Source: JASGCK01 sp031430035
GTDB lineage: Bacteria; Pseudomonadota; Gammaproteobacteria; Burkholderiales; Burkholderiaceae_C
DNA: 30,127 nt
Assembly (NCBI GenBank): GCA_031430035.1
Contig: JANPAS010000033.1
Span: 1 to 30,127 of the forward strand
Direction: 5' to 3'
This document shows, one piece after another, positions 14,471 through 22,777 of this stretch. Numbering within the stretch: position 1 is the first letter of the stretch; each line of letters opens with the position of its first letter. Both the position numbers and the translations under genes were made by a program. The notes beneath the pieces were generated by a model, which saw only the letters and a program-made list of their open reading frames with translations, was not told where the DNA came from and searched no databases.

Positions 14471-16141
14471 TCAGTCGTTTGCGTAAATGTCCACATCCTT
14501 GGTTTCTTTGATGAACAGCATACCGATGATGAATGTGCCCGTAGCCACGATCACTGGGTACCACAATCCGTAGAAGATGTCGCCTGTTGCAGCAACCATC
14601 GCAAACGCGATTGGAGGCAAGAGTCCACCAAACCAGCCGTTACCGATGTGGTATGGCAGGCTCATCGACGTGTAGCGAATACGTGTTGGGAACATCTCAA
14701 CCAGCATCGCTGCGATTGGACCGTAGACCATCGTGACCAAGATCACAAGGAACACGAGGATACCCAAAACCATACCTTTGTTCATACCAGCGTCGTCAGC
14801 TTTAGCTGTGAGACCTTTTTCTTTAGCTTCAGCCAAAACAGCTTTCTTGAAGTCACCAATTGCGGCAGCACTATCTTTGCTGAAGCCGTTTTTAGCATCG
14901 TTCAAAGTACCTTTCACTGATGGGATTTCTTTGTCGCCCATCTTGATGACTGCTTCGCTACCTGCTGCACCCACTGCATTCACGTAAGGAATGTAGTTTT
15001 GTGCGAGTACGCGTTTAGCTTGGTCGCAAGAGCTGGTGAAGTCGATTTCACGCGCAATAGGCGAACCTTGGAACGAGCAAGTCTTTGGATCGGCAGTCAC
15101 GGTCACAACGCTGGCCTTTTGTGCTTTCACGAGAGCTGGGTTAGCAGCCTCAAGCATCATTGGGAACACAGTGAAGTATGTGAGTGCGGCAATCAAGCAA
15201 CCCGCCATGATGATGACCTTACGGCCAATCTTGTCGGACAATGCGCCAAAGAAGATGAAGAACGGCGTGCCGATGATCAGCGATGCTGCGATCAGCAAGT
15301 TAGCCGTGACGTTATCAACTTTTGCAATCGTTGTCAGGAAGAACAAGGCATAGAACTGACCTGTGTACCAAACCACAGCTTGACCAGCGGTAAGACCCAA
15401 GAGAGCCAAAATCACGATCTTCAAGTTTTTCCACTCGCCGAAAGATTCGGACAGTGGTGACTTAGATGTCTTGCCTTCCGCTTTCATTTTTGCGAAAGCA
15501 GGTGACTCGTTCAAAGAGAGGCGAATCCACACCGAGATGCCCAGCAAAATGATCGAGACCAAGAACGGAATGCGCCAGCCCCATGTATCAAAGTCAGCGC
15601 CCAGTGCTTGGCGGCAAGCCAAAATCACGATCAAGGAAACCATGAGACCCAGCGTCGCTGTGGTTTGAATCCAAGATGTGTAAGCGCCGCGCTTGCCCAT
15701 AGGTGCGTGCTCGGCCACGTACGTTGCCGCACCGCCGTATTCACCACCCAGAGCCAAACCTTGCAGTAAGCGAAGACCAATCAAAATGATAGGAGCTGCG
15801 ATACCGATAGTGGCGTAGTTAGGGAGGCAGCCTACGATAAACGTAGACAAACCCATAATCAAAATCGTCACCAAGAAGGTGTATTTACGACCAATCATGT
15901 CACCCAAACGGCCAAAGAAGATCGCGCCAAACGGACGGACCAAGAAGCCGGCAGCAAATGCCAACAACGCAAAAATGTATTGCGCACTTGGGTCTAGACC
16001 CGAGAAAAACTGCTTACCAATAACAGCTGCGAGTGAGCCATACAAGTAAAAGTCATACCATTCAAATACCGTACCGAGAGAAGAAGCAAAAATAACTTTC
16101 TTCTCTTCAGCCGTCATCGCACGAGCTTCAGCTGTAGCCAT
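14471..16141 (-). CDS. MFS transporter, metabolite:H+ symporter (MHS) type
   Basis: Inner-membrane secondary transporter of 556 residues in the MHS branch that includes ProP, KgtP and ShiA. Seen: SLGTVFEWYDFYLYGSLAAV in helix 1, the GRLGDMIGRKYTF loop motif between helices 2 and 3, RLLQGLALGGEYGGAATYVAE in helix 4, and its counterpart GALSDKIGRKVII between helices 8 and 9. Between helices 9 and 10 there is an unusual insert of about 120 residues (around 335-455) with two Cys (TCSFQG and SSCDQA) and several Lys/Ala-rich helices, probably a periplasmic domain. The substrate cannot be told; organic acids or osmolytes are usual for the family. AGGAGA precedes the ATG. It is a single-gene unit with its own terminator. 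Confidence 0.9.
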   Translation of the reverse strand: MATAEARAMTAEEKKVIFASSLGTVFEWYDFYLYGSLAAVIGKQFFSGLDPSAQYIFALLAFAAGFLVRPFGAIFFGRLGDMIGRKYTFLVTILIMGLSTFIVGCLPNYATIGIAAPIILIGLRLLQGLALGGEYGGAATYVAEHAPMGKRGAYTSWIQTTATLGLMVSLIVILACRQALGADFDTWGWRIPFLVSIILLGISVWIRLSLNESPAFAKMKAEGKTSKSPLSESFGEWKNLKIVILALLGLTAGQAVVWYTGQFYALFFLTTIAKVDNVTANLLIAASLIIGTPFFIFFGALSDKIGRKVIIMAGCLIAALTYFTVFPMMLEAANPALVKAQKASVVTVTADPKTCSFQGSPIAREIDFTSSCDQAKRVLAQNYIPYVNAVGAAGSEAVIKMGDKEIPSVKGTLNDAKNGFSKDSAAAIGDFKKAVLAEAKEKGLTAKADDAGMNKGMVLGILVFLVILVTMVYGPIAAMLVEMFPTRIRYTSMSLPYHIGNGWFGGLLPPIAFAMVAATGDIFYGLWYPVIVATGTFIIGMLFIKETKDVDIYAND

Positions 16142-16203
16142 GTGAGTCTCCTAAAAAAAGATGGGGAACAAAAAATACGAAATCGCAGAAGCAAAGCGCC
16201 GCT

Positions 16204-16228
16204 GCTTGGAGTGACTGTCACAGCAAGC
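16204..16228. promoter_or_regulatory. Imperfect inverted repeat upstream of the MFS transporter
   Basis: GCTTGGAGTGA and TCACAGCAAGC are 11-base arms (9 of 11 paired) around CTG, about 65 bases before the transporter start codon. It sits between the phaM terminator and the transporter gene, so it is a candidate operator. No regulator gene is adjacent, so the binding protein is unknown. Confidence 0.35.
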
Positions 16229-16256
16229 GCTGACTGCCTCCTGACTTTTGAAGCGC

Positions 16257-16280
16257 AAAAATCCTAGGATTTACCCTAGG
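16257..16280 (-). terminator. Terminator downstream of phaM, possibly bidirectional
   Basis: CCTAGG-6 bases-CCTAGG forms a 6-base stem. On the minus strand it is followed by ATTTTTG, right after the phaM stop. On the plus strand the same stem is followed by TTTTATTTTTT, so it could stop transcription in both directions. The stem is short, hence moderate confidence. Confidence 0.55.
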
Positions 16281-16282
16281 TT

Positions 16283-16669
16283 TTATTTTTTAGCACGAGC
16301 CTTAGAAGACGTCGCCGCCTCAGCCATAGAGGCTGCGCCAGCGCTCATGCTCTTCAAAGTCTCCAGCGTCATCTTTTGCACTTCCAGCGCTTGCACCGAC
16401 GCCTTGAGCGCGTTGGTGTTTTGCTCCAACCAAAAAAGCACCGTCTTTAGCTCACTGATACGCTTTTCCAGCTCGGCAGGATCCATCGACGGCATCGCCC
16501 ACTCGGGCATCCCCGGAATCTTAGGCATCGCCATAGCACCAAAGCCCGTGGCACCGTCGCCCAGCCCGCTATTGGCCGCCATGTTTTTGCTGAACTGCTG
16601 CATGAAATCAATGCCCGCCGTAAACGGATTGAAAGCAGATTCGGTAGAAGTGGTTGATGATTCAGTCAT
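16283..16669 (-). CDS. phaM: PhaM-like polyhydroxyalkanoate granule regulatory protein
   Basis: In related Burkholderiales PhaM activates PHA synthase and ties granules to the nucleoid. The 128-residue protein has a Ser/Thr-rich N-terminus with NPFTAGIDFMQQFSKNM, a Gly/Pro/Met-rich linker (MAMPKIPGMPEWAMPSMDP), then a coiled-coil segment (ELEKRISELKTVLFWLEQNT, then LKASVQALEVQKMTLETL), and a basic Ala/Lys tail (SSKARAKK) suited to DNA binding. The ATG at 16669 is chosen because GGAG lies eight bases before it; the upstream in-frame ATG at 16693 has no such site. No phaC or other PHA gene is in the window, so the function is carried over from the family. Confidence 0.78.
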   Translation of the reverse strand: MTESSTTSTESAFNPFTAGIDFMQQFSKNMAANSGLGDGATGFGAMAMPKIPGMPEWAMPSMDPAELEKRISELKTVLFWLEQNTNALKASVQALEVQKMTLETLKSMSAGAASMAEAATSSKARAKK

Positions 16670-16706
16670 GGTGTTACTCCAATATGTAGACAATCGAAGC
16701 CCTCAC

Positions 16707-16735
16707 TCTACACGCATTTAGCGCCTCACGTCCAA
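16707..16735 (-). promoter_or_regulatory. Candidate sigma70 promoter of phaM
   Basis: On the minus strand TTGGAC is followed after 17 bases by TGTAGA, about 38 bases before the phaM start. Spacing is ideal, the -10 match is weak. Confidence 0.3.
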
Positions 16736-16750
16736 ACTTTAGTCATTTTT

Positions 16751-16791
16751 ATCCTTGCATATTGATAGTGTTGCTGGCAAAATGCAAGGAT
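16751..16791 (+). promoter_or_regulatory. 10-base perfect inverted repeat overlapping the start of the AAA ATPase gene
   Basis: ATCCTTGCAT (16751-16760) and ATGCAAGGAT (16782-16791) are perfect complements with a 21-base spacer. The right arm covers the AAGG and the first two bases of the start codon at 16790. The same stretch contains TTGCAT-17 bases-CAAAAT, a plausible -35/-10 pair that would start transcription at about the ATG itself, giving a leaderless message. Either an operator (possible self-control by the downstream protein) or an RNA hairpin hiding the start would fit. Confidence 0.45.
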
Positions 16792-17980
16792 GAACACCTT
16801 TCCAATTACTCGCACATTAAGTCAACAAGCGCGCCACCGCTTAAACCGAACGCCTGGCCTTGTACTGCTAGGGCCGCGTCAAGTGGGCAAGACCACGCTA
16901 GCGCACAGCATTGCCAGTCAAGCCTCAAACAGTGTCTTTTTAGATTTGCAGCTACCCGCTGATCGCGCCAAACTCGCCAATGCCGATGTCTTCTTTCGTG
17001 AGCATCGGGATCGTTTGGTCGTAATCGATGAAGTGCAGTTTATGCCCAATATTTTTGTTGAGCTACGCCCAGAAATTGATGCGCACCGCAAGAACGGTAG
17101 ATTCTTGTTACTCGGCTCCGCCTCTGGCAAGCTGCTCGCACAAAGCGCCGAGTCGCTTGCTGGGCGTGTTGCCTACCTACAACTCTCGCCTTTTTTAGCT
17201 AACGAAGTCGCCACGCTGAAGGGCAATCAAAACATCTGCGATTTATCTGCCCTACAGGCACTATGGCTCAAGGGCGGCTTCCCGCTCAGCTTTACTGCGG
17301 CAACGATGGATGACTCCTACGTTTGGCGCGACGATTTCATCACCAATTTTTTAGCCCGCGATCTGCGCGAATTTGGTGTCCGCGTGCCTGCGGATACTCT
17401 GCATCGCTTTTGGCGAATGCTCGCGCACCTGCACGGGCAACAGTTCAATGCGTCCAGCATTGCCGCATCGCTAGGTGGTTTATCCCACAGCACAACGACA
17501 TCCTATTTAGATATTTTGGTTGACACCATGATGGTGAGAAAACTAGAACCGCACTTCGTCAACATTGGTAAGCGACTGGTTAAATCACCCAAAGTCTATG
17601 TGCGCGACTCAGGGCTGCTGCACGCCTTGCTAGGTATCCGCGACCAAAGTTTTTTAATGGGACATCCCAGCGCTGGCGCATCGTGGGAAGGTTTTTGCGT
17701 AGAACAGATTTGCAATCAGCTACCCGTCGGCGCAGTGGTTAGCTACTACCGCACGGCAGCAGGCACGGAGCTTGATCTGATTGTGGAGACAGGCAGCAAA
17801 AAAATCGCATTTGAAATGAAGTTTTCAAGCGCGCCCAAAGTCACTAAAGGTTTTTGGCAAGGTCTAAAAGATGTGAAGGCAGATAAAGCCTACATCGTTG
17901 CCCCGATTAAAGAAGCTTGGCGATTAAGCGACAACGTCGAAGTCATACCGCCCTTAGTTGGCGAACATCTTTGGCAGTAA
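16790..17980 (+). CDS. AAA-family ATPase with DUF4143 domain
   Basis: A 396-residue protein of the AAA_14/DUF4143 class: an N-terminal P-loop ATPase with Walker A GPRQVGKTT (residues about 29-37), Walker B LVVIDEVQFMP and sensor-like FLLLGSASGKLL, a middle helical segment (LKGGFPLSFTAATMDDSYVW), and a C-terminal DUF4143 domain with restriction-nuclease-like features (GTELDLIVET and IAFEMKFSSAPK, an Asp...Glu-x-Lys pattern). Members are common, often sporadic and sometimes on mobile DNA; their cellular role is not established. It has no clear ribosome-binding site and may be read from a leaderless message (see entry at 16751). The next gene starts 23 bases after its stop. Confidence 0.88.
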   Translation: MNTFPITRTLSQQARHRLNRTPGLVLLGPRQVGKTTLAHSIASQASNSVFLDLQLPADRAKLANADVFFREHRDRLVVIDEVQFMPNIFVELRPEIDAHRKNGRFLLLGSASGKLLAQSAESLAGRVAYLQLSPFLANEVATLKGNQNICDLSALQALWLKGGFPLSFTAATMDDSYVWRDDFITNFLARDLREFGVRVPADTLHRFWRMLAHLHGQQFNASSIAASLGGLSHSTTTSYLDILVDTMMVRKLEPHFVNIGKRLVKSPKVYVRDSGLLHALLGIRDQSFLMGHPSAGASWEGFCVEQICNQLPVGAVVSYYRTAAGTELDLIVETGSKKIAFEMKFSSAPKVTKGFWQGLKDVKADKAYIVAPIKEAWRLSDNVEVIPPLVGEHLWQ

Positions 17981-18003
17981 TTCATGCACACATTCAATGC
18001 GCA

Positions 18004-18198
18004 ATGACTTCTCTTGAATCTGTACAAGCTGAAATAGAGCGGCTGCAAGCCAAGCTAGCTATGGCTTCCCAGCCATTTAGAGCACCGCCGCCAGTGCCCA
18101 CCACCTGCTGTGGGCGCGGCTGCAATGGCTGCGTGTGGGAGAGCTACTTTGCTGCTGCGGCTTGGTGGGTGGAGGAGGCAAATAAGGTCTTAATCTAA
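18004..18198 (+). CDS. Oxidoreductase-like domain protein
   Basis: A 64-residue protein. The N-terminal 25 residues form a predicted helix (MTSLESVQAEIERLQAKLAM); then comes PPPVPTTCCGRGCNGCVWES, the hallmark Cys-rich block of the oxidoreductase-like family (also in eukaryotic OXLD1), and a short aromatic tail (YFAAAAWWVEE). The four closely spaced Cys probably bind a metal or iron-sulfur group, but no enzyme activity is proven for the family. The ATG at 18004 is used; the longer open frame upstream overlaps the ATPase gene and adds nothing recognisable. Its stop overlaps that of the convergent gene at 18195. Confidence 0.82.
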   Translation: MTSLESVQAEIERLQAKLAMASQPFRAPPPVPTTCCGRGCNGCVWESYFAAAAWWVEEANKVLI

Positions 18199-18743
18199 TT
18201 AGTATCGCGTGAATTTGCGAAAAGCTCATGTCTTACACCACCAACGGGCTTGAACATAAAACCTGTCCCACCAGAGTGAAAACTATATTCGGTATGTGGG
18301 ATGCAAGACTTGTGCTGTGTTCCGTCAGTCTCAACCCACTCAATGTCTACAAACATTGAGTGAACATAGTAGTCTGGGTTATCTAAGTCTTGCTCTCCTG
18401 ACTGAATAAAACTCGAAACAAACGGCTCTAAAAATTTCGCCGTAAAGTGGTATGACTTGCCGCCACTTATTAATCTCAAGGATTCCCCCTCACAGGTTAT
18501 CTGCGCAGCAGGGTAAAAACCTGTTTTCTTCTTCTCATTGCTAAAGCGACAAATCATGGAGGTTACAAGAATATCGCTTGTCCCTCCATTAATTAATGCA
18601 AATTGTGGATTCCTAAGGTCGTTCAATGACGAAACACGCAAAAAATAAAACGCTTTGGTTTTCCTCAAATTGTTCCAATAGAACGTAAAGCAGCTTAAGA
18701 GCAAGGCGGCTGATGAAATAAGGACAGGATCAATTGATGGCAT
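18195..18743 (-). CDS. Orphan membrane-anchored protein of unknown function
   Basis: A 182-residue protein I do not recognise. It has one N-terminal membrane helix (VLISSAALLLSCFTFYW) followed by a basic stop-transfer segment (NNLRKTK), which predicts the C-terminal domain in the cytoplasm. That domain is rich in beta-strand-like sequence (ALINGGTSDILVTSMICRFS, SLRLISGGKSYHFTAKF, YYVHSMFVDIEWVE), suggesting an immunoglobulin-like fold of the kind found in small accessory anchor proteins. The DNA is clearly more AT-rich than its neighbours, which hints at recent acquisition. GGGA lies before the ATG, and TTGTTG-16 bases-TATCTA upstream could be its promoter. It stands alone between the oxidoreductase-like gene and the glcB terminator. 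Confidence 0.7.
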   Translation of the reverse strand: MPSIDPVLISSAALLLSCFTFYWNNLRKTKAFYFLRVSSLNDLRNPQFALINGGTSDILVTSMICRFSNEKKKTGFYPAAQITCEGESLRLISGGKSYHFTAKFLEPFVSSFIQSGEQDLDNPDYYVHSMFVDIEWVETDGTQHKSCIPHTEYSFHSGGTGFMFKPVGGVRHELFANSRDTN

Positions 18744-18802
18744 ATAAGTCCCAGCTTCAGATAGATATAAAAATCCAAGACTACAACAAAATCATCAACT
18801 CA

Positions 18803-18847
18803 AACAAAAACGCCCGCCATTCATACGAACAGCGGGCGTTTGTTTTT
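18803..18847. terminator. Strong bidirectional terminator beyond glcB
   Basis: AAACGCCCGC (18808-18817) pairs perfectly with GCGGGCGTTT (18832-18841) around a 14-base loop. T-rich tails stand on both sides: GTTTTT after it on the plus strand, and TTTTTGTTT on the minus strand, where it ends the haloacid dehalogenase-glcB transcript. Confidence 0.9.
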
Positions 18848-18865
18848 AGCGATTAGGTAGAGTGA

Positions 18866-21082
18866 TTAACTCGCAGCCTTCACCTTGAGTCTCCAAGCAT
18901 GCAACAACGGCTCGGTGTAACCACTCGGCTGCTCTAGCCCTTTAAACACAAGGTCTGTCGCGGCTTTGTAGGCCCTCGAAGTTGCAAAGTTGCCTGCCAT
19001 TGGCTTGTAGATGGGATCGCTTGCATTTTGTCCATCGACAACGGCAGCCATGCGCTCGAAGCTGGCGCGGACTTCTGCCTCAGTCACCACGCCGTGCAGT
19101 AACCAATTGGCGATGTGTTGGCTGGAAATACGTAGCGTGGCGCGGTCTTCCATCAGGCCGACGTTATGGATGTCGGGCACTTTGGAGCAGCCCACGCCTT
19201 GGTCAATCCAGCGCACGACGTAGCCCAAAATGCCTTGGCAGTTGTTGTCGACCTCCATCTGTTTGTCGGCCGCCGTCCAGCTGGCTTGCACGTCGGCTGG
19301 CGCAACAGGAATTTGCAAAATATCGTCGCGCAGTGCTTCCAATGCAGCAGGCGCAGCGGCGCTCTTCGCATCTTTTTCCATCTCGGCTTGAATCGCTGCC
19401 ACGTTGACTTGGTGATAGTGCAGCGCATGCAGCGTGGCGGCCGTTGGGCTGGGAACCCACGCGGTGTTTGCGCCAGCTAACGGATGCGCTTTCTTTTGCA
19501 CCATCATGTCCGCCATTAAGTCGGGCATCGCCCACATGCCTTTACCGATTTGGGCGCGTCCGCGCAGGCCACACATCAGGCCTGACAAGACGTTGGATTT
19601 TTCATACGCCGCAATCCACTTTGTGCCCTTCATCGCAGCCTTGCGCAGCATCGCGCCTGCGTACATGGCAGTGTGCATCTCATCGCCTGTGCGATCTAAA
19701 AATCCTGTGTTGATGAAGGCGACGCGTGCGCCCGCTGCCGCAATACACGCCTTCAAGTTCACGCTGGTGCGGCGCTCTTCGTCCATGATGCCTAATTTCA
19801 CCGTATCGGCAGGCAAGCCCAGCATGGCTTCCACGCGGCCAAACAGTTCTGCCGCAAATGCCACTTCCGCAGGGCCGTGCATTTTGGGTTTGACGATGTA
19901 GATCGAACCCGTGCGCGAGTTGCGGATTTGGTCTGGTGTGCGCTTCAAATCATGCATCGCAATCGCGACGGTCACGACCGCATCCAAGATGCCCTCTGGA
20001 ATTTCTTTACCGCTATCAAACAAGATAGCAGGGTTGCACATCAAATGTCCGACGTTACGCACAAACATCAGCGAACGCCCGTGCAGCAAGACCCTGCCGC
20101 CATTAGCTCCCGTGTATTTGCGGTCTGCATTCAAGCTACGTGTAATCGTTTTGCCGCCTTTTTCCAGCGACTCTTGCAGCGTGCCTTGCAAGATGCCAAG
20201 CCAATTTTCGTAAGCAACCACTTTGTCGTCGGCATCCACCACGGCCACCGAGTCTTCCAAGTCCATGATGGTGGACAGCGCCGCTTCCAAAATCACGTCC
20301 GACACGCCTGCTGCATCCGTTTTGCCAATGGTCGTGGTGCGGTCGATTTGAATGTCGATGTGCACGCCGTTGTTGACAAGCAGAATCGACGCAGGCGACG
20401 CCGCATCGCCCGTGTAACCGACAAACTGCGCGGGATTAGCCAAACCTGCGGACTTGCCACCCAGCAAAGCCACGACCAGCTTTCCCTCCAGCACGGTATA
20501 GCGTGCAGCGTCCATGTGACGTGCCCCGCCAGCCAGCGGTGCGGATTGATCTAAAAAGTTACGCGCAAAGGCAATCACTTTGGCGCCGCGGATCGGGTTG
20601 TAGCCTTTTCCTTTGTCAGCACCGTCAGCTTCACTCAGCGCATCCGTTCCATATAGCGCGTCGTACAACGAGCCCCAGCGGGCGTTGGCGGCATTTAACG
20701 CATAACGCGCATTGAGCACGGGTACAACCAGCTGCGGGCCTGCTTGAATCGCCAGCTCTGCATCCACGTTTTTCGTGGTGGCTTCGACCGCCGCTGGAAC
20801 GGGCACAAGATAGCCGCACTCAGTCAAAAACTTCCGGTACGCCGCCATATCTTTAATCTCGCCAGGGTTGGCTTTGTGCCATGCATCTTGCGCCAATTGC
20901 AAGCGATCGCGCTCAGCCAGCAGCGCCGCGTTTTTAGGTGCGAGGTCACGCACGATGGCATCAAAGCCGCTCCAAAAGTTGGCAGCGGACACGCCCGTTC
21001 CAGGCAAAACCTTGGATTCAATAAATTGATGCAGCGTCGTTGCAACTTGCAGGCCGTTTGCTTGGGTACGTGATGTGGTCAT
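18866..21082 (-). CDS. glcB: Malate synthase G
   Basis: Condenses glyoxylate with acetyl-CoA to malate in the cytoplasm, for growth on glycolate, glyoxylate or two-carbon compounds. The 738-residue length is typical of the G isoform. Seen: the N-terminal helical clasp, the beta-barrel motifs RTGSIYIVKPKMHGPAEVAF (with a catalytic Arg) and GIMDEERRTSVNLKACI (metal-binding Glu), GLRGRAQIGKGMWAMPDLM, and the C-terminal GCSKVPDIHNVGLMEDRATL with the catalytic-base Asp. AGGAGA precedes the ATG by a good distance. It is 13 bases after a haloacid dehalogenase gene on the same strand, and the pair diverges from a LysR regulator gene. No isocitrate lyase is in the window. Confidence 0.97.
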   Translation of the reverse strand: MTTSRTQANGLQVATTLHQFIESKVLPGTGVSAANFWSGFDAIVRDLAPKNAALLAERDRLQLAQDAWHKANPGEIKDMAAYRKFLTECGYLVPVPAAVEATTKNVDAELAIQAGPQLVVPVLNARYALNAANARWGSLYDALYGTDALSEADGADKGKGYNPIRGAKVIAFARNFLDQSAPLAGGARHMDAARYTVLEGKLVVALLGGKSAGLANPAQFVGYTGDAASPASILLVNNGVHIDIQIDRTTTIGKTDAAGVSDVILEAALSTIMDLEDSVAVVDADDKVVAYENWLGILQGTLQESLEKGGKTITRSLNADRKYTGANGGRVLLHGRSLMFVRNVGHLMCNPAILFDSGKEIPEGILDAVVTVAIAMHDLKRTPDQIRNSRTGSIYIVKPKMHGPAEVAFAAELFGRVEAMLGLPADTVKLGIMDEERRTSVNLKACIAAAGARVAFINTGFLDRTGDEMHTAMYAGAMLRKAAMKGTKWIAAYEKSNVLSGLMCGLRGRAQIGKGMWAMPDLMADMMVQKKAHPLAGANTAWVPSPTAATLHALHYHQVNVAAIQAEMEKDAKSAAAPAALEALRDDILQIPVAPADVQASWTAADKQMEVDNNCQGILGYVVRWIDQGVGCSKVPDIHNVGLMEDRATLRISSQHIANWLLHGVVTEAEVRASFERMAAVVDGQNASDPIYKPMAGNFATSRAYKAATDLVFKGLEQPSGYTEPLLHAWRLKVKAAS

Positions 21083-21095
21083 GATGATCTCCTAA

Positions 21096-21770
21096 TTAAA
21101 AAAGTGAAAGTAAATCGTCTAATGTTTTGCCTGTGAAGCTTGGCTCAGCGCCTAATTCCTCAAACGGCAAGTCATAGCGATTGACCCAAAAAGTCTGATA
21201 ACCAAACCAAGTGGCGGCTAGCGCATCCCACGCATTGCAGCTCACAAACAGGATGTAAGACGCAGGCAGTTGCATGGCTACAGGGCCCATGGCATATGCC
21301 TTTGGCGAGGTTTTATATTGGCGCAAGCTATCCACGCTGAGCACGTGATCAAGTAGTCCATCTATCTTGGCGTGCGCAACCGCCGCGTTCAGCATCTCGG
21401 GCGAACCATTGCTCAAAATGCCAGTTGGAATGCCTTTGGCTTTAAGCGCTTCAAGTACACGGATGTTCTCTGGAAACGCATCTAGCTTCTTGTACTGCTG
21501 CATCAGCGCCTCTTCTGCTGCAGCGCTCAAATCGAGCTTCAGGCGTTTGCAGGCATATCGCAGTGCAGCGCGAGTCAGCGCCCAAAAGTCTTGATAGAAA
21601 GCACCATCATTCGATGTGGTGACAAGGCGCGTGTACTCAATTTGCTTGTCCCGCCACATCACAGACAGCGCAGCGCCTTGCGATGGAAATAATTCTTCCG
21701 CAAGTTTGCTGATGCTGTACACATCGAGTAGCGTGCCATAGGCATCAAAGATGACTGCTTTGAGTTTCAT
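21096..21770 (-). CDS. Haloacid dehalogenase, type II (HAD superfamily)
   Basis: Likely hydrolyses (S)-2-haloacids to hydroxy acids, or a related small substrate. The 224-residue product has HAD motif I FDAYGTLLD with nucleophile Asp9, the Arg40 seen in L-2-haloacid dehalogenases (MWRDKQIEYTRL), motif II GILSNGSPEML, the Lys motif YKTSPKAYAMG, and FVSCNAWDALAATWFGYQ with the Asn and Asp that complete the type II active site. Hydroxy acids such as glycolate from haloacetate would feed glyoxylate and malate synthase, which fits its place directly in front of glcB. Its start codon is 83 bases from the divergent LysR gene. The exact substrate is inferred. Confidence 0.85.
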   Translation of the reverse strand: MKLKAVIFDAYGTLLDVYSISKLAEELFPSQGAALSVMWRDKQIEYTRLVTTSNDGAFYQDFWALTRAALRYACKRLKLDLSAAAEEALMQQYKKLDAFPENIRVLEALKAKGIPTGILSNGSPEMLNAAVAHAKIDGLLDHVLSVDSLRQYKTSPKAYAMGPVAMQLPASYILFVSCNAWDALAATWFGYQTFWVNRYDLPFEELGAEPSFTGKTLDDLLSLF

Positions 21771-21853
21771 GCCTCAACTGTATTACAAACTAAGCGTGAT
21801 ATTAATTTCATAATTAGAATGTCATTTCATACTTTTAAGTATTTAATTGAAGC
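21771..21853. promoter_or_regulatory. Divergent control region between the haloacid dehalogenase-glcB operon and the LysR gene
   Basis: This AT-rich stretch holds two inverted repeats: TAATT-4 bases-AATTA (21803-21816) and ATACTT-TT-AAGTAT (21829-21842). LysR-type regulators bind such partly symmetric sites between divergent genes, so these are candidate operators for the adjacent regulator. The -10 and -35 elements cannot be assigned with confidence. Confidence 0.45.
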
Positions 21854-22777
21854 ATGGACAAACTCAAACAAATCGAGGCCTTCGTCGCTGTTGCCACACG
21901 GGGTGGCCTCACCGCGGCGGCGGCACAACTGCAAACTGCGCCCATCATGGTCGGGCGTAGGCTGGATGCACTAGAGGAGCGTCTCGGGGTCAAGTTGTTA
22001 CTACGCACCACAAGGCGAGTCAGCCTCACGGCTGAGGGCGCTGCATTCCTAGAAGATTGCCAGCGATTGCTGACCGATTTGGCCAATAGCGAAGCCAGCG
22101 TCAGCGCAGGCGGCGTGAAGGCTAGCGGACACTTGCGCGTGACCGCGCCCGCAGGCTTTGGTCGCAAGCACGTGGCGCCGCTGGTGGCTGAGTTTCACCT
22201 TGCGCATCCCGATGTCACGGTGTCGCTCAACCTCTCCGACCGCGTGGTGGACATGGTGGGCGAGAGCTTTGATTGCAGCGTGCGCGTGGGCGATATGCCC
22301 GACTCGTCCCTTGTCTCGTCGCGCTTGGCCGACAACCGCCGTTTGTGTGTGGCAACGCCGCGCTACCTTGCTAGATCTGGCACACCCAAAACGCCGCAAG
22401 ATCTGCACAGTCATGCCTGCCTCACGCTGTCGAGCGATGCCTCGCAAACACGCGGTTGGGCATTCAAATCTGAATTAAAGAAAGGCGCACAAGTCCAGTA
22501 CATGCGGCCTAGCGGGCCACTCGATTGCTCGGACGGGCAAGTGCTGCACACGTGGTGTTTGAATGACTACGGCATTGCATGGCGCAGCATTTGGGAGGTG
22601 CAGGGGGACATTGCCGCAGGAAGGCTTGTCACGCTGCTCGACGACTACGCCGCTCCGCCCAACGGCATCTACGTGGTGTACGCTCAGCGCAAACACATGC
22701 CGCTGCGCTTGCAACTGTGGATCGATTTTTTACGGCATCATTACGGTCTTGCTTCTTACTGGAAAAAATCTTCATGA
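21854..22777 (+). CDS. LysR-family transcriptional regulator
   Basis: A 307-residue regulator with the N-terminal winged helix-turn-helix (MDKLKQIEAFVAVATRGGLT, with APIMVGRRLDALEERLGVKL covering the recognition helix) and a C-terminal effector-binding domain (residues about 90-300) with LRVTAPAGFGRKHVAPLVAE. It resembles the large group of regulators near DmlR/AaeR, whose ligands vary. It is divergent from the haloacid dehalogenase-glcB operon and coupled by an ATGA overlap to the DUF3237 gene behind it; it may control either or both. The ligand is unknown; a short organic acid would fit the neighbours. Confidence 0.9.
   Translation: MDKLKQIEAFVAVATRGGLTAAAAQLQTAPIMVGRRLDALEERLGVKLLLRTTRRVSLTAEGAAFLEDCQRLLTDLANSEASVSAGGVKASGHLRVTAPAGFGRKHVAPLVAEFHLAHPDVTVSLNLSDRVVDMVGESFDCSVRVGDMPDSSLVSSRLADNRRLCVATPRYLARSGTPKTPQDLHSHACLTLSSDASQTRGWAFKSELKKGAQVQYMRPSGPLDCSDGQVLHTWCLNDYGIAWRSIWEVQGDIAAGRLVTLLDDYAAPPNGIYVVYAQRKHMPLRLQLWIDFLRHHYGLASYWKKSS

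Noticed and set aside
18982..21073. Long open frames on the plus strand opposite glcB
   Set aside because: Several frames of 70-225 codons exist, but they follow the codon structure of glcB and show no recognisable domain.
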